DNA of 64,000 bases from Calothrix sp. CSU_2_0 (GTDB lineage: Bacteria; Cyanobacteriota; Cyanobacteriia; Cyanobacteriales; Nostocaceae). The stretch spans positions 1 through 64,000 of the forward strand of contig JAAUPE010000003.1 of NCBI GenBank assembly GCA_012034595.1, in the 5' to 3' direction. The notes under the pieces were generated by a model. That model worked only from the letters and a program-made list of their open reading frames with translations, was not told where the DNA came from and searched no databases. Numbering within the stretch: the first letter of the stretch is position 1; each line of letters starts with the position of its first letter. Below, piece after piece: positions 8,846-17,855 of this stretch. A program made the translations under genes and the position numbers.

Positions 8846-8880
8846 GCGATCGCACTTACAAAAAACCTCTAAAATTAAAT
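8846..8880 (+). repeat. Direct repeat B, left copy, flanking hicBA
   Basis: GCGATCGCACTTACAAAA followed by an AACCTCTAAAATTAAAT-like tail. The near-identical right copy is at 9371-9406, on the other side of the hicBA pair. Confidence 0.8.
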
Positions 8881-8896
8881 GGCATTATAAACTCAA

Positions 8897-9106
8897 TTAC
8901 CCCAAGTCTTCTTCGGTAATTCCTGCATCTTTCATAATGCTTTTCAAAGTTCCTATTGGCAAATCTCGATTACTATGAACGGGTATAGAAAGAATGACAG
9001 CGACATCTTCTTTGGTATAAATATGATGACTACCAGTTATTCGCTTTAATACCCAACCATTTTTTTCAATGATTTTACATAGAGCTTTGCCAGAAATCGC
9101 TTTCAT
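8897..9106 (-). CDS. hicA: HicA-family mRNA interferase toxin
   Basis: 69 residues of the HicA/YcfA double-stranded-RNA-binding-like fold. The catalytic histidine lies in GSHHIYTK (residues 25-32), preceded by the family pattern of a Lys/Trp-rich helix (IIEKNGWVLKR). Toxins of this family cleave mRNA. The gene overlaps the end of hicB by four bases, so the two are translated together, antitoxin first. Direct repeats lie on both sides of the pair. Confidence 0.9.
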   Translation of the reverse strand: MKAISGKALCKIIEKNGWVLKRITGSHHIYTKEDVAVILSIPVHSNRDLPIGTLKSIMKDAGITEEDLG

Positions 9107-9303
9107 ATCGATAGCTCGACTAATTGTTTCTCTGGCTCAATTTCTTCCCGCTCGCTTGCAACTTCTAGCCAACCCTGAACAGCTTCTTGTAACATTTCTA
9201 GTAAGTGTTCGTAGCTATTTCCCCACGTGTGGCATCCTGGTAGTGCAGGTACAGAACCACACCATACATTATCTTCTTGCCAAATAACTGCTTTAATTTT
9301 CAT
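9103..9303 (-). CDS. hicB: HicB-family antitoxin
   Basis: 66 residues of the partial RNase H-like fold of HicB: a short strand with charged residues (KIKAVIWQEDNVWCGSVPALPGC), then HTWGNSYEHLLEMLQEAVQGWLE. It neutralises HicA by direct binding. There is no DNA-binding domain, so it is the short antitoxin type. It is first in the operon. Confidence 0.9.
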   Translation of the reverse strand: MKIKAVIWQEDNVWCGSVPALPGCHTWGNSYEHLLEMLQEAVQGWLEVASEREEIEPEKQLVELSI

Positions 9304-9370
9304 TAGACTTAAATTTTATAAAATAATAAAAATATCGTTCCCCATCTAAAGATTTTAACGCATCATAAAC

Positions 9371-9406
9371 GCGATCGCACTTACAAAATACCCTCTAAAA
9401 CTAAAT
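9371..9406 (+). repeat. Direct repeat B, right copy, flanking hicBA
   Basis: GCGATCGCACTTACAAAA then TACCCTCTAAAACTAAAT. It matches 8846-8880 with a few differences, in the same orientation. Confidence 0.8.
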
Positions 9407-9545
9407 TGCGAAGCTTAAGCTACGTAAGTAATTCGCACGATTTTTCCGATGAATTTATTGTTTCCCGATATCAATTGTTGCGTTTCACCCAATCTTGTAT
9501 CTTAAGAGTAGTGGTAGACCGTCCCGAATATGGGGCATTGGTATT

Positions 9546-9620
9546 CTGGGTTTTTGCGTGGGGTGAGAAGTCGGGTTAGTCTTGCGAAGAGATTTTTCAT
9601 TGGGGGAGGAACTCGACTTC
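9546..9620 (+). repeat. Dispersed palindromic repeat A, copy 2
   Basis: Shares TTTTTGCGTGGGG, AGAAGTCGGGTTAGTCTTGC and the closing AACTCGACTTC with copy 1. It is shortened in the middle. Confidence 0.75.
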
Positions 9621-9810
9621 TGGGGAGAGTTTGTAAACTACACCTCATACTCAGAATTAATTTTGTAAAGATAAATACAAAGAGGCGAACTAATCTTTGA
9701 AAAAAACTGACATGGCAGTAGAATATTTAGCGGATTAGCAGCAGAAACGCAATGCTCCAATTCGTTAAAGTAGCTAATACCAACTAAAATTCCAAAGGGA
9801 GCCGCAAGTC

Positions 9811-10314
9811 ATGTCTCAACAGCCTTCTTCGCACTCTACAATCGAACCTGACGCTAAGGCACCGACTTTAAAGCGATTGCGACAAATGGCACGCTTACTT
9901 GATAAAGCTGTTGTGATTCCAGGTACACAAGTTGGTATCGGTTTAGACCCTATTCTCGGATTGATTCCGGGTGGTGGTGATTTTTTGGGTATAATGCTTT
10001 CTGCTTATATTGTCTTGGAAGCGGCAAGGTTGGGAGCTCCTCGCGCAACTTTGGGTCGAATGACTTTCAATATTATTATGGATGGGATTGTGGGAGCAGT
10101 TCCTGTGTTAGGGGACTTTTTTGACTTTGCTTGGACTGCGAACACCCACAATATTAAGTTATTAGAAGAGTATTTAAAGTTTCCAGGACAGCGTAAAAAG
10201 GCTGATTGGTGGTTTATTGCTGGGATTCTGCTAGTGTTATTAGTGGTTGCGATCGCATTGGTTGCGTTACCAGTCATTTTACTGAGATGGTTTATGTCTT
10301 TATTTACTGGTTGA
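9811..10314 (+). CDS. DUF4112 membrane protein
   Basis: 167 residues of the DUF4112 family, function unknown. Typical features are a cytosolic N-terminal helix (LKRLRQMARLLDKAVVIPGT), a Gly/Pro-rich re-entrant-like stretch (GLDPILGLIPGGGDFLG) repeated as GAVPVLGDFFD, and a strongly hydrophobic C-terminal segment (about residues 133-160). It is a membrane protein with a single promoter-proximal gene unit. GGGAG precedes the start. Confidence 0.85.
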   Translation: MSQQPSSHSTIEPDAKAPTLKRLRQMARLLDKAVVIPGTQVGIGLDPILGLIPGGGDFLGIMLSAYIVLEAARLGAPRATLGRMTFNIIMDGIVGAVPVLGDFFDFAWTANTHNIKLLEEYLKFPGQRKKADWWFIAGILLVLLVVAIALVALPVILLRWFMSLFTG

Positions 10315-10324
10315 TTAAGTATTC

Positions 10325-10468
10325 AGGAGTCAGAAGGCAGAAGTCAGAAGGCAGAAGGCAGGAGTCAGAATTCAGGAGTCAGAAGGCAGAAGGTAGGAGT
10401 CAGCATCTAAAGTCTAAAATCTAAAATTCAAAATCTAAAATCTAAAATTCAAAATCTGAAAATCTAAA
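10325..10468. repeat. Two tandem heptamer repeat blocks
   Basis: 10325-10405 consists of AGAAGGC/AGGAGTC-type heptamers, as at 1-57. 10408-10468 consists of TAAAATC/TAAAATT-type heptamers, as at 43250-43278. The second block runs to the start codon of the next gene, so that gene's ribosome site lies in repeat DNA. Confidence 0.85.
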
Positions 10469-11404
10469 ATGAAAGATTGGTGGCAGCTAAACTTTCCCGA
10501 TGGTAGACAAAGTTTAACTATTACGGATGCTAACGGTTATCCCATAAAAATTGCTTACGGTGAAGTAGGTACAGGAAAGCCATTATTTTTATTTCATGGT
10601 GTTGGTAGCTGGAGCTATAATTGGCGCAACAGTATTAAACCGTTATCAAAATATTTTCGAGTTATTTGCTTTGATGCTAAGGGTTATGGATTTTCAGAAA
10701 AGCCTGTATCGCGTCGAGAAACGGAAGGACATCAAGTTATCGAATTTTCGCGAATTATTCAGGCATTATGCAATGAACCTGTTGTGATTTTAGCGGAATC
10801 TTTGGGTGCTTTAACTGCACTTGCGATCGCACAGGAAAACCCTGATTTAATCGCGAGGTTAGCGGTGATTAATGTACCTATTTTCGCCAAAAAATTACCT
10901 CATTGGGGAATGTCTATACTTGCACAAACACCGCTTGAGTTAATCCAAACTATAGATAGTTTACGTCTTGCTTATTTGTTTGCACCTTTAGTTAGGGAAG
11001 TGATGGCAATAGAACGTCGCAGTGTATTATATGACCCATCAAAGTTAACAAAAGAGGATGTCTATTGGATAACTTATCCCTATATCGAATTTTTTGGCAC
11101 TCTCACAAAAGTAGCTGAAGAATTAAAAATTGCGGCACAGGAAATTGAATGCTCGCAGAAAAATAAGCCCAATTGGTTAACTAAAATCCAAGCGAATCTG
11201 AGTAAAATTAATGTTCCTACATTAATTATGTGGGGTGAACATGATACTTGGTTTCCAGCTAGTGATGGCGAAAAGTTGCATAAATGTATCGCAAATTCGC
11301 GTTTACAAATTATTAATGAATGTGGTCATGATGCCTCATCGGGTGCATCAGTAATTATTAATAAAAATGTTGTAAATTTCTTAAAGGATACTGAGTTTAT
11401 TTGA
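10469..11404 (+). CDS. Alpha/beta-fold hydrolase
   Basis: 311 residues with the full hydrolase triad: nucleophile Ser111 in the elbow AESLG, Asp259 in WGEHDTW and His287 in CGHDAS. The oxyanion region is FLFHGVGSWSYNWRN. A cap segment lies about residues 150-235. The substrate cannot be told from sequence; relatives include epoxide hydrolases and haloperoxidase-like esterases. The elbow has Ala where Gly is usual (A-x-S-x-G). It stands between two heptamer repeat blocks. Confidence 0.85.
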   Translation: MKDWWQLNFPDGRQSLTITDANGYPIKIAYGEVGTGKPLFLFHGVGSWSYNWRNSIKPLSKYFRVICFDAKGYGFSEKPVSRRETEGHQVIEFSRIIQALCNEPVVILAESLGALTALAIAQENPDLIARLAVINVPIFAKKLPHWGMSILAQTPLELIQTIDSLRLAYLFAPLVREVMAIERRSVLYDPSKLTKEDVYWITYPYIEFFGTLTKVAEELKIAAQEIECSQKNKPNWLTKIQANLSKINVPTLIMWGEHDTWFPASDGEKLHKCIANSRLQIINECGHDASSGASVIINKNVVNFLKDTEFI

Positions 11405-11489
11405 TTTGCCAAAATATTTAGATAGTTTTCAAATATCTGCAATTTTTTAGATAAATCGTAACTCACCAAGCTACTAAACTATTTCTACC

Positions 11490-11605
11490 TTCTGCCTTCT
11501 GCCTCCTGAATTCTACCTTCTACCTTCTGCCTTCTGCCTTCTGAATTCTACCTTCTACCTTCTGCCTTCTGCCTCCTGAATTCTACCTTCTACCTTCTGC
11601 TTTCT
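11490..11605. repeat. Tandem heptamer repeats, higher-order period
   Basis: CTTCTGC/CTTCTAC units, the reverse of the blocks at 1 and 10325. They are arranged in larger repeats of about 45 bases, each closing with CCTGAATTCT or CTGAATTCT. It ends just before the next start codon. Confidence 0.85.
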
Positions 11606-11617
11606 TACTCTAAAATT

Positions 11618-12721
11618 ATGCAACGTCCCACTATATATATTGCCATAACTAACCACGGATTTGGTCATGCGACTCGCACCGCATCTGTTGCTGCAACAAT
11701 CCAAAAACTATTACCAGAAGCTTTACTTATTCTTACAACAACTGCACCACGATGGTTATTAGAATGCTATATCGAAGGTGATTTTATCCACCGTCAACGT
11801 GCTTATGATTTAGGTGTGGTTCAAGCTGATAGTTTAAGGATGGATAAAGTAGCAACTCTAGAGAAACTGTTAGAAATTAAAAAAAATCAAAACTCAATTG
11901 TTACTTCCGAAGTTGATTTTATTAAACAAAATCGTGTTGATTTAATCTTAGGTGATATTCCCTTTTTAGCACCAATTATTGCCAAAGAAGCAAACATTCC
12001 TTGTTGGATGATTAGTAACTTTGCCTGGGATTTTATTTACCGTGATTGGGGTGGTGAATTTATTGCGATCGCGGATTGGATTAGTGAATGTTATGGGATG
12101 TATCCAGGAGTAACCCCAGAAGAATATCGCACTTTCCGTCTTCCATTTTATGAACCGATGCAGGCATTTCCCAACATTACCGATATTGGTTTAACTGGTG
12201 GTTCTCCCCGTTATTCTGAAGCGGAAATTCGTTCTCTTTGGAATATTAATACACCTAAAGAAAAAACTATTTTACTTACCTTTGGTGGATTAGGTTTACA
12301 ACAAATCCCCTACCACAATCTCAAACAATTTCCCGACTGGCAATTTATTAGCTTTGATGCATCAGCACCAGAATTACCTAATCTAATCAAAATTGCTGAT
12401 AGAAAATGCCGTCCAGTCGATTTAATGCCAATTTGTAGTCGTGTTGTATCCAAACCTGGTTTTGGAACCTTTTCTGAAGCAACCAAACTCGATTTACCAA
12501 TAGTTTCTGTGACTCGCAACGACTTCGCAGAAGCTGCATTTCTACTCGAAGGAATTTCTAATTATAACCAACACCAAATCCTCACACCTGAAGAATTTTT
12601 CGAGGGAGATTGGAGTTTCCTCAATCAACCACTTCAGCAACCACGTAAAACAGAACCCATTGCTAAAGATGGTAACGAAGTCATAGCCAAAAATGTAATT
12701 GATTTTTTCAAAACTAATTAA
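11618..12721 (+). CDS. GT-B glycosyltransferase-like protein
   Basis: 367 residues with a MurG/UGT-like layout. The N-terminal Rossmann half begins TIYIAITNHGFGHATRTAS, a Gly-rich loop like that of MurG. The C-terminal half has ILLTFGGLGLQQI and the donor-site region SKPGFGTFSEATKLDLPIVSV. This pattern is also seen in the N-terminal part of sugar kinases of the arabinokinase type, but no kinase domain follows. Sugar and acceptor are unknown. Confidence 0.75.
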   Translation: MQRPTIYIAITNHGFGHATRTASVAATIQKLLPEALLILTTTAPRWLLECYIEGDFIHRQRAYDLGVVQADSLRMDKVATLEKLLEIKKNQNSIVTSEVDFIKQNRVDLILGDIPFLAPIIAKEANIPCWMISNFAWDFIYRDWGGEFIAIADWISECYGMYPGVTPEEYRTFRLPFYEPMQAFPNITDIGLTGGSPRYSEAEIRSLWNINTPKEKTILLTFGGLGLQQIPYHNLKQFPDWQFISFDASAPELPNLIKIADRKCRPVDLMPICSRVVSKPGFGTFSEATKLDLPIVSVTRNDFAEAAFLLEGISNYNQHQILTPEEFFEGDWSFLNQPLQQPRKTEPIAKDGNEVIAKNVIDFFKTN

Positions 12722-12735
12722 ATTATTAGCCAAAA

Positions 12736-12969
12736 TTACCAACCAAAAAACTTTTTAATATCTGTCACCATTTGTTGAAGCATTTGAGGAAGATTACTGA
12801 TTTTTTGGATAAGTTCTTGGGGACTAAATCCAAAAAAACTCAGAATAATCGCGATGACAAAAATTGCGATCGCAGCACTAATTACTGTATTCAATACATT
12901 CAGTAAAGCTTTAAAAACTAGCCATACGACCATTAGTTGAGCAATTAAAAAAATTAAGTTAGCTGACAT
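12736..12969 (-). CDS. Small hydrophobic protein of unknown function
   Basis: 77 residues with two adjacent membrane segments (about 5-22 and 28-46) and an amphipathic, basic C-terminus (SNLPQMLQQMVTDIKKFFGW). It converges with the glycosyltransferase gene, 14 bases between stops. I do not recognise a family. The ORF is compact and ends in aromatic residues like many small cyanobacterial membrane proteins. Confidence 0.6.
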   Translation of the reverse strand: MSANLIFLIAQLMVVWLVFKALLNVLNTVISAAIAIFVIAIILSFFGFSPQELIQKISNLPQMLQQMVTDIKKFFGW

Positions 12970-13200
12970 AACAGATACCTTAAATAAATCTGATTATTGA
13001 CTCCTTAGCTTAATCCTTTCAAAAAAATCTTTCAGTGCTAATAAATACTCTTCTAAAAACTCTAGAATTATACATTATTCTCTGCGTCTCTGCGTAAGAT
13101 AAATAAGATATAATTACATCTAAAAATAGCAATCAAGTCATGATTCAGGTTAATCTAGACTAAACAGAACAGCGTCAATAAATACGATCATTTTATCGCA

Positions 13201-13614
13201 ATGACTCACTATCAAAAATTACTCAGGGTTTCTACTAACGGCAAATCGCTATATAATATCACATCAAAAATTGCCGACATCGTCACCGAATCGAGAGTAC
13301 AAATAGGACTTTGTACGCTATTTTTACGACATACATCAGCTAGTTTAATTATCCAAGAAAATGCCGATCCAGATGTTTTACTAGATTTAGCCAACTTTAT
13401 GGCAAAACTGGTTCCAGAGTCAGCAAAATACATCCACGACGCAGAAGGTAGCGACGATATGCCAGCACATATCCGCACTGTCTTAACTCATACATCCGAA
13501 CATATTCCCATTAACAATGGAAACTTGGTTTTAGGAACATGGCAGGGTATTTACGTTTGGGAACACAGACAGCACAACCATGTTCGAGAATTAGTAGTTC
13601 ACATCTCCAGTTAA
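13201..13614 (+). CDS. YjbQ/UPF0047 family protein
   Basis: 137 residues of the YjbQ family, some members of which show weak thiamine-phosphate synthase activity. Conserved motifs are present: HTSASLIIQENADPDVL, HDAEGSDDMPAHIR and LGTWQGIYVWEHR; the His and Glu residues form the proposed active site. It is a single gene here, not near thiO-thiG. Confidence 0.9.
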   Translation: MTHYQKLLRVSTNGKSLYNITSKIADIVTESRVQIGLCTLFLRHTSASLIIQENADPDVLLDLANFMAKLVPESAKYIHDAEGSDDMPAHIRTVLTHTSEHIPINNGNLVLGTWQGIYVWEHRQHNHVRELVVHISS

Positions 13615-13942
13615 ACAGGAAATATTTATTTTTAGTATTCAATTAAATGGGAAAAATAAATCACTAGAGTGTAGAAAACTAGTGAAATTATTGAAATAGA
13701 TTGAAACAAAATATCTCAATATACTCGACATTCAAGTATATGGCTGCCAACCACTTACGTCACTTGTTATCTTCTACTACCCCAGTGTTTTTAAAGCGGA
13801 TAATTCCGCTAAAAGTACAAAAGTAAAGGGTTTGGTAATATTATCTCTATTGTCTTTGACGTACCGTATCCTGTTACACAGTTTTCTCAAAAATTTCCAA
13901 CATATCCCCGACTTTTAAAGTCGGGAATATAAAAAATCAATC
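13615..13942. other. Convergent spacer
   Basis: No gene seen. AT-rich sequence ending in the hairpin at 13902-13930. Confidence 0.6.
13902..13930 (-). terminator. Hairpin terminator of the VOC gene
   Basis: ATATCCCCGACTTT (13902-13915) and AAAGTCGGGAATAT (13917-13930) pair with one mismatch, 12 bases after the VOC gene stop. Similar hairpins close genes at 18701 and 40638. Confidence 0.6.
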
Positions 13943-14338
13943 TTATCTCAGTGCATAATCTGGCTGATATTCGACTAATTCTATTTCATTTTCGTCAGGG
14001 TCATTCACATATATTCTGTGTTTAGTTTCTGGGGATTGCATTATGTAGTAATCAATTTCCTCTTGCTTTAAGTGCTGTTGCATTGCATCACCATCTTTGA
14101 TGACGATTCCAACGTGATTAATGCCAATATTTTCGTAATTGGTGTGAACTTGTTCTGCTTCTGGTGTATGATTTAGCGCTAGATAAAATTGGTTATTACC
14201 AAAATGCATCCATTTTCTACCTTCATAAATTCCTTCAGCACGCACATACCAATCAGGAAATAGTTTGTGATAAAACTCTCTACTTACATCAAGATTTTTG
14301 CAGGAAAGATTGATATGCTCAAATCGTAGCATGTCCAT
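13943..14338 (-). CDS. VOC (glyoxalase/bleomycin-resistance fold) protein
   Basis: 131 residues with paired beta-alpha-beta-beta-beta modules of the vicinal oxygen chelate fold. Likely metal ligands are His8 (RFEHINLSC), the His in GINHVGIV and the Glu in DPDENEIELVEY. The substrate is not evident; relatives include lyases and dioxygenases. Confidence 0.8.
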   Translation of the reverse strand: MDMLRFEHINLSCKNLDVSREFYHKLFPDWYVRAEGIYEGRKWMHFGNNQFYLALNHTPEAEQVHTNYENIGINHVGIVIKDGDAMQQHLKQEEIDYYIMQSPETKHRIYVNDPDENEIELVEYQPDYALR

Positions 14339-14820
14339 ATTTTTGTTCCTTATTTTAGATTAATTGAATTACTGCCTCACGCAGAGTCGCGGAGGCGCAG
14401 AGAAATGACAGAATTAGAATGAGAGAGAAATAATCGAAAATTAACTTTAGCTAATATTGAGGAACATCATTAATACAAAACCTACCATCACACCAATTGT
14501 TCTTTTTTCTCTCTACCTTTACGATAAGCAGAGCTTAATACGGAGGTATATCGCACCAATTACAAGATTTTTCATATCTGGAATAGTTTTTCTAACCCTT
14601 AAATAAATCATAGTCGTAATGACTCCGAGTTGGTTGAGATAAATAGTTAATTTTTGTAAAGTTATTGGTACATTTGTATTATTGAGGGAATGTAGGTAAA
14701 GTCTGGAAAATGACTGTATTCTCCTCTACCCTCTGGATTCTCTCCATATTGCTGTTACCAAATAAATGGAATTAAACGCGCACTCGATTTTTGATATTCT
14801 GGATATTCTCGCATACCCTT
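14339..14820. other. Mostly gene-free stretch with a possible gene remnant
   Basis: 14365-14405 is a common dispersed repeat (CCTCACGCAGAG). 14755-14814 on the minus strand could be the last 19 codons of a DUF1295-like gene, listed separately. Nothing else is seen. Confidence 0.5.
14755..14814 (-). pseudogene. Possible C-terminal remnant of a DUF1295-like membrane protein
   Basis: The frame MREYPEYQKSSARLIPFIW, then stop, looks like the end of DUF1295/isoprenylcysteine methyltransferase-like proteins, which close with a YPEYQ...FIP pattern. Nothing upstream continues it, because the SDR stop codon is six bases before. The identification rests on a short pattern and may be chance. Confidence 0.25.
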
Positions 14821-15579
14821 CTATAACTTACGATTAACCAAAGTAGCACTAGCTTGATCGACAGGCATTAAGATTACTTCATTAATATTCACATGTGCTG
14901 GACGAGTCGCACAAAAGAAGATGACATCAGCGACATCATCGGGGGTAAGTGGAGTTAAACCTTGATAAACTTGATCGGCTCTTTGATTATCCCCATGAAA
15001 GCGCACATTACTAAATTCAGTTTCCACCATTCCCGGATCGACAGAAGTAACTCGAACTTGCGTACCAATTAAATCGAGTTTTAAACCTTCAGAAATCGAC
15101 TTTACGGCGGCTTTCGTAGCACAATAAACATTACCACCGGGATAGGTTTGATGTCCCGCAATCGAACCAATATTAATAATATGACCTTTGTTGCGTTGCA
15201 CCATTCCCGGTAAAACGTAGCGTGTCACGTAAAGTAAACCCTTGATATTAGTATCAATCATTTCCTCCCAATCTTGGAAATCAGCTTCGTGGAGCTTGTC
15301 CAAACCACGACTTAAACCAGCATTATTGACCAGAATATCAATATTTGACCATTCGGGGGGAAGATAGGAAATAGCAGACTCAACAGCAATGCGATCGCGT
15401 ACGTCTAGCTGAATTAAATGGACATCTGAAGCTTGAATATTTAGAGTTTCGACAACTTGCTGTAATTTTTCAATCCGTCGTGCAGCTAAAATTAATTTTG
15501 CCCCAGCTTGAGCAAAATATTTCGCGCAAGCAGCACCAATACCGCTACTAGCACCTGTAATTAATATAATTTTATTCAT
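14821..15579 (-). CDS. Short-chain dehydrogenase/reductase (YdfG-like)
   Basis: 252 residues of a classical SDR. Cofactor loop TGASSGIG (about 8-15), NNAG, and the catalytic YCATK. An Arg pair in AARRIEK after the second strand suggests NADP. The length and LVNNAGLSRGLDKLHEADFQDW resemble YdfG-type 3-hydroxy acid or serine dehydrogenases. The substrate is not proven. Confidence 0.88.
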   Translation of the reverse strand: MNKIILITGASSGIGAACAKYFAQAGAKLILAARRIEKLQQVVETLNIQASDVHLIQLDVRDRIAVESAISYLPPEWSNIDILVNNAGLSRGLDKLHEADFQDWEEMIDTNIKGLLYVTRYVLPGMVQRNKGHIINIGSIAGHQTYPGGNVYCATKAAVKSISEGLKLDLIGTQVRVTSVDPGMVETEFSNVRFHGDNQRADQVYQGLTPLTPDDVADVIFFCATRPAHVNINEVILMPVDQASATLVNRKL

Positions 15580-15663
15580 ATTTTATCTTTAAGCTAATGG
15601 TGAATAGTTGAAAAAAATAAAATATCCCTGCCATCTTCCTCGAACAATGGGATAAGCGAGAAC

Positions 15664-15750
15664 CCAATGAAGTCGGGTTCCTGCCCCACGAAAAATCTCC
15701 ATTGAGCAAGACTAACCTAGTAACCCGACTTCTAACCCCACGAAAAATCT
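15664..15750 (-). repeat. Dispersed palindromic repeat A, copy 3
   Basis: Contains GAAGTCGGGTTCC and, inverted, AACCCGACTTCTAACCCCACG. It has the same internal order as copies 1 and 4, here reversed relative to copy 1. Confidence 0.75.
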
Positions 15751-15799
15751 CCACTAAAGCGATAAATCATGTTTTCAATGGTACAGTCGTCAATCCTAA

Positions 15800-15822
15800 G
15801 GGCAGGGAAACCCTGCCCCTAC
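15800..15822 (-). repeat. GC-rich dispersed hairpin (GTAGGGG family)
   Basis: GGGCAGGGAAACCCTGCCCC plus TAC. Followed by ATTTGGGATAAA, which also follows the copy at 25101. Confidence 0.75.
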
Positions 15823-15870
15823 ATTTGGGATAAACTATTTTTTGTCTGACTTAAACCACTACCAATCAAA

Positions 15871-16689
15871 CTACTTAACTATTTGGACTCGTTGCGTCAC
15901 CATTGTTGTGCCATCACCACGCATAATCACAGCCGAAACCCACTGACTACCTGGAATTTTGGGAGCTGTACCAACTTTAAATAATCCACCTGCGGAGAGT
16001 AATTCCAGATTTACTGGAGTGGGATTAAGATATTTTTCAGGTTTGACAGGTTCCTCCAAAGCAGCACCTAAAAGATAATCTTCGCTGAGGGGTTCTTGGA
16101 CGATCGCATCAAAACTGTATTGTTGTCCTACCTTGACTTGCTGGGGTAACTTGATATCAATTTGGGGTGGTTTTGCTCCGGATGTCAGCTGGGTTCGTTC
16201 GGATAATATATCCTGTTGGATGATTTGCGAACCTGAAATACGTTGACGTGAGCGAATTGTGGAATTAAATGCTAAATTCTGGCTGTTCGCAGAAGGTAAA
16301 CCAGAAATTTGAGTTACGGTTTCGGCAATGGTGACATTACCTTGGGTTTTCCAAGATTGTAGCTGTGTGGTGTAGCGTAGTTTGGGGTAGCGTTGCCAAA
16401 GCGATGCTAAAGCCTTTTCCATATTTGGGCGCGTCAAGCCGTCACTATGGGTAAAATTTGGACTATAGTATTGCATTACGGCTTTGACATCGCCTTTACT
16501 CGCTGCGGTATCAATTTGCGCTAATAAATTTTTGAGTGTGGGAGGAGCATTCGCGGGGGTAATGGCTTGAACGGCTTGAATGGATGTCCAACCAGTAATT
16601 AAACTCAAAGCTAACAGAAAAAAAGTTAACTTGCGGTTGACTGCTACAAGGTGGGAGCATCTCAGTAATAAATTAATAAGTTTAGACAT
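15871..16689 (-). CDS. Exported NTF2-like domain protein
   Basis: 272 residues. A basic N-terminus and hydrophobic segment (LTFFLLALSLITGWTSIQAVQA) form a signal peptide or anchor. The next 120 residues look like an NTF2/SnoaL-like cone fold (DTAASKGDVKAVMQYYSPNFTHSDGLTRPNM...), and the C-terminal half is beta-rich, probably an immunoglobulin-like or carrier domain. It is divergent from murG with 80 bases between. Function unknown; an envelope role is an inference from export and neighbours. Confidence 0.75.
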   Translation of the reverse strand: MSKLINLLLRCSHLVAVNRKLTFFLLALSLITGWTSIQAVQAITPANAPPTLKNLLAQIDTAASKGDVKAVMQYYSPNFTHSDGLTRPNMEKALASLWQRYPKLRYTTQLQSWKTQGNVTIAETVTQISGLPSANSQNLAFNSTIRSRQRISGSQIIQQDILSERTQLTSGAKPPQIDIKLPQQVKVGQQYSFDAIVQEPLSEDYLLGAALEEPVKPEKYLNPTPVNLELLSAGGLFKVGTAPKIPGSQWVSAVIMRGDGTTMVTQRVQIVK

Positions 16690-16770
16690 TGCTGATACGT
16701 AGGATATTTAACTACAGAAAACTGTGAATTTGTTTTATCTTAATTAAGCTATGGCTCTGGGGCAAGTTGG

Positions 16771-17844
16771 ATGGTTGATACACCGATACGATTATTAATT
16801 GCAGCAAGCGGTACAGGAGGACATCTGTTTCCTGCGATCGCACTGGCTGAGAAATTGCCAGAGTATCAAATAGAATGGCTGGGTGTTCCGAATCGATTGG
16901 AAACGCAGCTAGTACCCAAACAGTATAAGCTGAATACTATATCTGTTGAAGGATTTCAAAAAGGTTTTGGGATTTCGTCGCTCCTAACGTTGGGTAAGTT
17001 GGTTAGTTCTGTAATCGCAGTCCGGAAATTACTGAAACAAGGCAAATTCCAAGGTGTTTTTACTACAGGTGGTTATATTGCTGGACCATCGGTAATTGCA
17101 GCGCGATCGCTTGGTTTACCTGTGATTCTCCACGAGTCAAATGCCCTTCCTGGTAAAGTCACTCGCTTTTTTGGACCCTGGTGTGATGCGGTGGCTGTTG
17201 GTTTTGATGTGGCGGCGAAGTACTTACCGAAGGCGAAGGTAATTTATACTAGTACTCCAGTTCGGAGTCAATTTTTAGATGCGGAAATTGCTTCAACTTT
17301 AGATTTGCCGATTCCCCCCGATGTCCCTTTAATTGTTGTATTTGGTGGTAGTCAAGGTGCGATCGCAGTTAATAAATTAGTACGGAGTTGTTCCCCGGCT
17401 TGGTTTGAAGCGGGTGCTTATGTGGTACATATTACTGGAGATAAAGATGAGGAAGCTGGCAGCTTACAGCATCCGCAGTATATAAGTTTGCCTTTTTACG
17501 ATAATATGGCAGCATTATTGCGGAGGGCGAATTTAGCTATTAGTCGTTCTGGTGCAGGCAGTTTGACCGAATTAGCCGTGTGCGAAACCCCAGCAATTTT
17601 GATACCTTATCCTTTTGCTGCTGAAGACCATCAAACTTATAATGCTAATGTGTTTACTGCTGTGAATGCGGCATTATTGTTTAAGCAATCGGAATTGACA
17701 GAAGATATTTTGCGAAGTGAAGTTTTGCGGTTGTTGAAATCCCCCGACGAGTTGCGGAAAATGGGGGAAAATGCAAAAACCGTAGCTTTAACAGATAGTG
17801 CGGAGAAACTAGCACAGTTATTACGAGAAGTAGTAGAAAAGTGA
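16771..17844 (+). CDS. murG: MurG, lipid II-forming GlcNAc transferase
   Basis: MurG adds GlcNAc from UDP-GlcNAc to lipid I at the inner face of the membrane, giving lipid II for peptidoglycan. Signature motifs are GTGGHLFPAIALAE (residues 14-27), VFTTGGYIAGP, and the donor-site region SRSGAGSLTELAVCETPAILIPYPFAAEDHQ split over two strands. 357 residues is the normal length. It is a single gene away from the dcw cluster, as often in cyanobacteria. Confidence 0.96.
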   Translation: MVDTPIRLLIAASGTGGHLFPAIALAEKLPEYQIEWLGVPNRLETQLVPKQYKLNTISVEGFQKGFGISSLLTLGKLVSSVIAVRKLLKQGKFQGVFTTGGYIAGPSVIAARSLGLPVILHESNALPGKVTRFFGPWCDAVAVGFDVAAKYLPKAKVIYTSTPVRSQFLDAEIASTLDLPIPPDVPLIVVFGGSQGAIAVNKLVRSCSPAWFEAGAYVVHITGDKDEEAGSLQHPQYISLPFYDNMAALLRRANLAISRSGAGSLTELAVCETPAILIPYPFAAEDHQTYNANVFTAVNAALLFKQSELTEDILRSEVLRLLKSPDELRKMGENAKTVALTDSAEKLAQLLREVVEK

Positions 17845-17855
17845 GGGAAAGCGAG

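Larger units (their letters stand above)
9304..9810. other. Gene-free stretch with repeats B and A
   Basis: Holds the right copy of repeat B (9371-9406) and copy 2 of repeat A (9546-9620). No gene is evident. The end (9795-9801, AAAGGGAG) is a good ribosome site for the next gene. Confidence 0.7.
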
